DNA of 13,032 nucleotides, taken from positions 37,115 through 50,146 of the forward strand of contig NWUY0300008941.1 in assembly GCA_004151065.3 (NCBI GenBank). The letters run 5' to 3'. The notes below the pieces were generated by a model. That model did not search any database. It was not told the origin of the DNA and worked only from the letters and a program-made list of their open reading frames with translations. Below, in pieces: positions 9,171-13,032 of the stretch. Numbering within the stretch: the stretch's first letter is position 1; each line of letters begins with the position of its first letter. The stretch comes from Larix sibirica (taxonomy: Eukaryota; Streptophyta; Pinopsida; Pinales; Pinaceae). The translations under genes and the position numbers were made by a program.

Positions 9171-9478
9171 TTCTCCTCATGTCAACTCAGAATACTGCTT
9201 GGAAGACCGGTTCTCTATGCTCCTTCCATCTTTTTTTCCTTAGTTGTTTCAAGATTTTTTTGTGCAATTATCTCATCTATAGTGCACACTATGCTCAGAT
9301 AGTCTTCACTCGGCCTCGCCCTAAGAGGTTTTTTTTTGTATGGCCCCCAAAACTCTCTGTAATAGTTTTGTTATCTTTGCTAGATTGGGATGGTTCCATT
9401 ATCCCAGACTGCCTCAAAGGCTGCCATGCTCTGTAATTTCCTTTCTTTTCTCTTTATTAATATACTGTGCAGAATTAC
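9171..9478 (+). other. 3' untranslated region of the retroposon
   Basis: After the TAA at 9168-9170 no reading frame of interest remains. The stretch is T-rich with two T runs (9229-9236 and 9331-9338) and ends TATACTGTGCAGAATTAC just before the A tract. A TTTATTAATATA run at 9452-9463 may hold the polyadenylation signal area. In LINE-mobilised elements this end is what the reverse transcriptase recognises, so it is the best probe for finding an autonomous partner. Confidence 0.6.
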
Positions 9479-9489
9479 AAAAAAAAAAA
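9479..9489 (+). other. Poly-A tail of the retroposon
   Basis: Eleven consecutive A residues directly abut the right copy of the target-site duplication. This fixes the insert's orientation as plus and its 3' end. Confidence 0.9.
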
Positions 9490-9504
9490 TTATCAATCTA
9501 GATT
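9490..9504. repeat. Target-site duplication, right copy
   Basis: Exact match, 15 of 15 bases, to 8041-8055, starting directly after the A tract. Confidence 0.93.
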
Positions 9505-9858
9505 CTCATAAGCTTGTGAGATACAAACACTATATGTGCAATATTAGTGCTTAAGCTATGGACACACTTGGAATAAAATTCAATTGGCAAACAAAATCAA
9601 AATGCTACAAGAGTTCAATTTGGTCACTGGAATTATATTTTAGTTAATCACATTCCTTTGATTGGTCATAAAAAAACATCAACTAGTTTTGTGACCACTT
9701 ATAGAAACTCAACCTTCAATGCTTGACTTTGTAGGGAAACCATACTTGCAATTCAAAATCATATAACCATTCAAAAATGTAAATGACAATAAGTAGAAAT
9801 ATTAATCTACTAAACAAAAATGTAATTCTATCTACTAATCTACATTAAAAGAAAATAA

Positions 9859-9911
9859 CTTTGCAACACAAACTAGATAGTGGGGCCTTCCTACTGACTT
9901 GTGTTGCAAAG
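9859..9911. other. 13-bp perfect inverted repeat with a secondary inner stem
   Basis: CTTTGCAACACAA (9859-9871) is the exact reverse complement of 9899-9911, with 27 bases between. Inside the loop AGTGGG and CCTACT can form a second short stem (one G:U pair) around GCCTT, so the whole 53 bases could fold as one long interrupted hairpin. It may be a worn foldback element or small transposon end. Confidence 0.65.
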
Positions 9912-10214
9912 GAAACTACCACATAATGGTCTGTTACGAAATAAAATCAGAAATTTTTTTATTATATTAAAGGAAATGCAGAAATTTACATCATAGTTAC
10001 AAGTCTCATTTTCTCAGTTCTATCTTACAAATGATTTCCTTCTACCCATCATCCCCCCTCCCTAGTTATTCTTGCTACCTCCCCTTTTTAAATCAGATTA
10101 CATGTTAAAGCTATAGGGACTGCTTACAAGACAACCAATGCCCTTTTTCTTGTGTAACTACAAACCCATAGTTATCACGATACAATCATACAAATTTGAT
10201 CCCTATACTAAATA

Positions 10215-10316
10215 TAGTTTTCAAATAAGATCATGACATAATGCATGAAAATATCATTTAGTTTTCAAATAAGATCATGAGATATTCTCATGACATAATG
10301 CATGAAAATATCATTT
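10215..10316. repeat. Imperfect tandem duplication with a 13-bp insertion in the second copy
   Basis: A 44-base unit starting TAGTTTTCAAATAAGATCAT (10215-10258) repeats at once from 10259, with the same sequence except for 13 extra bases, GATATTCTCATGA, after its first 22. The two copies are otherwise identical by eye, so the duplication is recent. The extra bases create a small palindrome ATGAGA-TAT-TCTCAT. Confidence 0.9.
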
Positions 10317-10559
10317 CTCATTCAAGAACCACATCATTACTGGAGTTTTATAAGAAAGTTTTCCATAGGTTTGACCATCCCATCTTTTCTTGTTGAGTTG
10401 GAGGTAGACCTAATTTAAGGAACAAAATACCATATGAAGGTATAGGCGAACAAAACCCATGTTTTAGATTTAGCTTCACGATAGTGCAAGTATGAGAATC
10501 AATAAAGTGATACCATATTTTTGTAGCGATAATTCATGTAGCAACCCAAATTCAACTAA

Positions 10560-11317
10560 ACTACTACCAGATTTCCTGTACTTTCCATCATAAAGTAGAC
10601 CACCTAAAGTAATAGTAAGACAAAGTAAATTCCTCATCCAAGAAATTACTAAAAACTTGGGAATTCATCTCAAAATGTAGGTTAGTGACCTTACAAGACT
10701 TCATTGGGAACCATTTCCGAAAGAGGAAATGGTTCCAGGTTCTGTCCTACCTCTTCAATTCATCATGGACGAGTATCTTAATGAGTTGGTGATGAAAAAA
10801 TCAACATTCTAGGTTGATAGAATCTAACATGGGACATCTTAGTCAAACTCTTTAGTAAGAAGAAGGGGATATTGATCCTCCACTTATTCTAGAAATGCAG
10901 CAAAAATATTTTGTGATAAAGGAAAGTAGTAACATATCTCCCCTCACAAGTTTTAAAATTTTGCACTATCAGTAAAACATCACGTCATCCCTCTCTTACC
11001 CATGCATGAGGGATACCCTTACTCTAGTCAAGGTCTTGGTGTTTCGATAGCATGTATCCATTCCAATTTTTCCCACTTATCCTCATTCCTTTGAACCAAT
11101 ATTTTCCTTTTTGCTATAACCATGTTGCCGCTACTATAGAGTCTTCTGAGACTGTTAGCACAATATTCCCAACTTGATCTTTTTCCATCAAAGCTTTCTG
11201 CAAAGGATTTAGTAGCCTTGTCGTTGCACCCTTGTAATATTTCATAGAAAAATAACCACCCCACCTTCTAGAACAACTTCTCACATTCAAGATGGGATTT
11301 AAAATATTTGACCCCAT
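10560..11317 (-). pseudogene. Second decayed repeat-borne gene (unknown function plant family)
   Basis: From the ATG at 11317 the minus strand reads MGSNILNPILNVRSC, then MKYYKGATTRLLNPLQKAL, VGNIVLTVSEDSIVAATWL, a TAG (about 11112-11114), KGKYWFKGMRISGKN, GIPHAWVREG, a TGA, RDVLLIVQNFKTCEGRYV, FLYHKIFLLHF, a TAG, then FFLLKSLTKMSH. A frame change near 10820 restores FFHHQLIKILVHDELKR. An overlapping frame (11264-11028) also looks protein-like (FYEILQGCNDKATKSF), suggesting another frame slip near the N-terminus. The pattern, a CEGR motif, YH..LLLHF, and a LIKxLVxDEL segment, matches my recollection of uncharacterised proteins multiplied in repeat-rich plant genomes; I could not check this. 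The left boundary is approximate. The copy is dead. Confidence 0.6.
10707..10736. other. 12-bp perfect hairpin inside the second pseudogene
   Basis: GGAACCATTTCC (10707-10718), loop GAAAGA, then its exact reverse complement (10725-10736). On the minus strand this lies in the stretch reading WNHFLFRKWF, so it may have arisen inside coding sequence. It is the tightest stem of its length in the middle of the window. Confidence 0.8.
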
Positions 11318-11520
11318 TCAATTCTCATCGAATCACAGTTCCTCCTGTCATGGTATCCTTCTCCTCCTTCGAGTATTTGTCTTACCTTATATCAAATACA
11401 ATTTCATAATTCCAGGGGAACGAGAAGGAGGAAAAGGGTTTGTAGAGGTTGTAGAGGTTTAGAAACGAAATGGGAGATGTAAAAAATAAGGGTCTTAATT
11501 TAGAGTTTTGAAAGTTCTAA

Positions 11521-11599
11521 CATGGTAATCATAAATCAAGATGGCAGGCACTTTGTTTATATTTGAGGTTTGGATCATGGTAATCATAAATCAAGATGG
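11521..11599. repeat. 24-bp direct repeat, 55-bp period
   Basis: The 24 bases at 11521-11544, starting CATGGTAATCATAAATCAAG, recur exactly at 11576-11599. The sequence between them is not repeated. This suggests a small duplication with later loss of similarity, or replication slippage. Confidence 0.9.
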
Positions 11600-11686
11600 A
11601 AGGTGGATCATGTAAGAGCTTTGTAATGATGGTGATGTATTGGGATTTTTATACCGTATTTGGAAATGGCGATAATGGTCGAGTTA

Positions 11687-11717
11687 TGGATTTGAATCCT
11701 AACATGATTCAAATCCA
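11687..11717. other. 12-bp perfect inverted repeat
   Basis: TGGATTTGAATC (11687-11698), a 7-base loop, then GATTCAAATCCA (11706-11717). All 12 pairs match. It sits between the direct repeat at 11521-11599 and the diverged repeat at 11752-11947. Confidence 0.8.
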
Positions 11718-11751
11718 AACTCATGTGCAAGTTTGATTATTCAGGTCAGTG

Positions 11752-11947
11752 GATTATGATATCAAGTGGTAAGTTTAAAATCATGATATTTGAAAGGAAA
11801 CTAATATATGAGATATAATTTGGAAAGGGAAAATATGATTATATCATGTTAGCTGATTATGATATAAAATGCCTCAAGGAGTGGTAAGTTTAATTAAAAC
11901 ATGACATTTGAAATGATAGTAGAATAGGAAATGTAATTCTAAAAAGG
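11752..11947. repeat. Diverged tandem repeat of about 100 bp
   Basis: A unit with GATTATGATAT, then GTGGTAAGTTTA, then ATGATATTTGAAA (from 11752) recurs from 11854 as GATTATGATAT, GTGGTAAGTTTA, ATGACATTTGAAA, with small insertions between the blocks. It is older than the other repeats here. The end points are approximate. Confidence 0.6.
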
Positions 11948-12954
11948 TGCATTACATCTTCAAATAATTATGCAAGTTTTTATGCTTAGTTCCCAAGTTT
12001 TAGTAATTCTATTATACATAGAAATGTACCTCATCCACATTACCTTTTTGGAAGTTTCAAAGGTTGTTTTAGAAACTTTACTAACTTGGTTTGGAGTGGA
12101 GGAAAATTTTGGTAGCAATTTCATCTTTTGTCAACATTAGTGTAATGCTAGAATTTGAGAGAGTGTTGATATCTCAATAAAATAAAAACGATACCAGTGA
12201 TCCCGATTCCATTTTCTCAAGAAGATGTGCCATACATATCCAGTTTCATTCCTACTGAGGAAAACCAAAAAATATCTTTGAAAGTAAACCTTTTACTTTT
12301 TGACTTATGAGATGGAACTGCTGATGTTTCTGAAAGGCTAGAGAATAGAAGATATGCATTGCTTTGTCCATCTTCACTTTGTCTTTATTAGGATAAATAT
12401 CATCATCACATATTGCTACAGGTTTCCATAGTCACAAAATATAGAAAACCAAAAGGATTTGAAGAACATTCACTAAAGGATTGTACCACATTAATATGCA
12501 CAATTTATTGCGAACCTTGCTAGCTATAAACCTATTTTTCAAGCAAGGCTCATGTATAACTATGCTAGAAATATGATTTTCACAGTTAGACTTATTTAAT
12601 ATCTTTACTATTTTATTCATTTATTTTTTATGCTATCCTATTCTACTCAAAAAATAAATCTCTTTCAAGTTTAGGAATACTTCCAATGCATCCATTCATG
12701 TAACAAGATATCAGTTAAACTGATCATATCCAAATCTATAAGTTATACATTAATGAACATCATGATATGAGTGGCCAGCTTCTCTAGTGAAGATGATGCT
12801 AATAAATGTTGAAAAGTGGAGTGATGTTGTGGCTTGATGATTGTCTGGAACCAAAATTCAATGTAATCCTCATTTCCTTGGCTCTTTGTAATTGTCATGC
12901 CATAAATTTCCTTAGAAAATGGATCATCATATTCTTGAGTACAAAAGGGATCTG

Positions 12955-13010
12955 AAGGTTATTCGGCTGAATAATTATTCAACCAAATAATTATTCATCC
13001 GAATAACCTT
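12955..13010. repeat. 56-bp foldback with 25-bp arms
   Basis: The left arm (12955-12979) begins AAGGTTATTCGG and the right arm (12986-13010) ends CCGAATAACCTT; 24 of 25 positions pair, with a 6-base loop CAACCA. Each arm contains AATAATTATT, itself a palindrome, which also makes a direct repeat. Such a long near-perfect stem points to a terminal part of a foldback or MITE-like transposon, or to a palindromic repeat array that continues beyond the window. Confidence 0.85.
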
Positions 13011-13011
13011 T

Positions 13012-13030
13012 TTCCGTAACGGAACCGTTA
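13012..13030. other. Overlapping short palindromes at the right edge
   Basis: TTCCGT-A-ACGGAA (13012-13024) and TAACGG-AA-CCGTTA (13017-13030) overlap and follow the foldback directly. Two mutually exclusive stems are possible. Together with the foldback they may mark one element end that is cut by the window boundary. Confidence 0.6.
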
Positions 13031-13032
13031 TT

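Larger units (their letters stand above)
8056..9489 (+). mobile_element. Non-LTR retroposon insertion (1434 bp, poly-A tail, perfect TSD)
   Basis: The insert is bounded by identical 15-bp duplications and ends in 11 A residues, so it arose by LINE-type reverse transcription of a plus-strand RNA. It is visibly GC-richer than the flanking AT-rich DNA. Inside are a possible 5' leader with a hairpin and a 21-bp tandem repeat, a reading frame broken by two stops (8397-9170), and about 300 bases of 3' untranslated sequence. I see no reverse transcriptase or endonuclease, so it is non-autonomous or internally deleted. Candidates are a LINE copy lacking ORF2, a non-autonomous family with its own ORF, or a processed copy of a host transcript. 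The perfect duplication suggests a recent insertion relative to its neighbours; the stops may have been inherited from the source copy. Confidence 0.9.
9505..10559. other. AT-rich region without a convincing gene
   Basis: No sustained reading frame on either strand. It holds a 13-bp hairpin (9859-9911) and a tandem duplication (10215-10316). The right part, from about 10330, may contain the far end of the minus-strand pseudogene that begins at 11317: a short frame there reads HGFCSPIPSYGILFLKLG, but the link is unproven. Confidence 0.5.
11318..12954. other. AT-rich, repeat-scarred region without a convincing gene
   Basis: It contains a 24-bp direct repeat, a 12-bp hairpin and a diverged tandem repeat, all between 11520 and 11950. 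Beyond 11950 there is only one faintly protein-like stretch: plus strand about 12186-12290 reads PVIPIPFSQEDVPYISSF and continues to a TGA near 12309. No start, splice context or family is evident, so I do not call a gene. Confidence 0.5.

Noticed and set aside
12432-12620. Minus-strand 62-codon frame
   Set aside because: Asn/Ile/Lys-rich composition typical of AT-rich non-coding DNA, with no support from neighbours.

Overview
The window looks like nuclear DNA from a seed plant with a large, repeat-rich genome. It is AT-rich, has no bacterial-style gene packing, no intact long reading frame, and is made of decayed retroelement pieces separated by anonymous AT-rich DNA. A gymnosperm would fit the style of the repeats, but nothing here fixes the species. 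Two ambiguous bases (302 and 6193) point to draft-quality sequence.

Layout. (1) 1-3420, minus strand: the 5' part of a Ty3/gypsy LTR retrotransposon. Reading right to left it has a putative 5' LTR (1990-3420), a primer-binding site (1977-1988), a Gag reading frame starting at 1943, a zinc-knuckle remnant (692-733) and a retropepsin remnant (about 300-530); the rest of pol lies off the left edge. Gag keeps one frame for about 350 codons but holds about ten stops. (2) 3713-6291, minus strand: a decayed gene of about 860 codons of no family I can name, with at least 13 in-frame stops and a frame change. (3) 6292-8040: AT-rich DNA without a convincing gene. (4) 8041-9504: a GC-richer retroposed insert of 1434 bp with an 11-A tail and a perfect 15-bp target-site duplication. 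It carries an unrecognised Pro/Ala/Gly-rich reading frame (8397-9170) broken by two stops. (5) 9505-10559: AT-rich DNA with a hairpin and a tandem duplication. (6) 10560-11317, minus strand: a second decayed gene of a repeat-associated plant type, with stops and frame changes. (7) 11318-13032: AT-rich DNA with direct repeats, a 12-bp hairpin and, at the right edge, a striking 56-bp foldback with 25-bp arms.

No functional host gene, tRNA, rRNA or CRISPR was found, and nothing acts together as a working pathway. The history is nested and layered: old minus-strand element genes decayed by point mutation (many stops could be C-to-T or G-to-A changes, as expected of methylated transposons), and a much younger poly-A retroposition landed between them. 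The most useful discoveries for follow-up are the retroposon with its unknown ORF, the two unidentified repeat-borne pseudogenes, and the foldback at the right edge.
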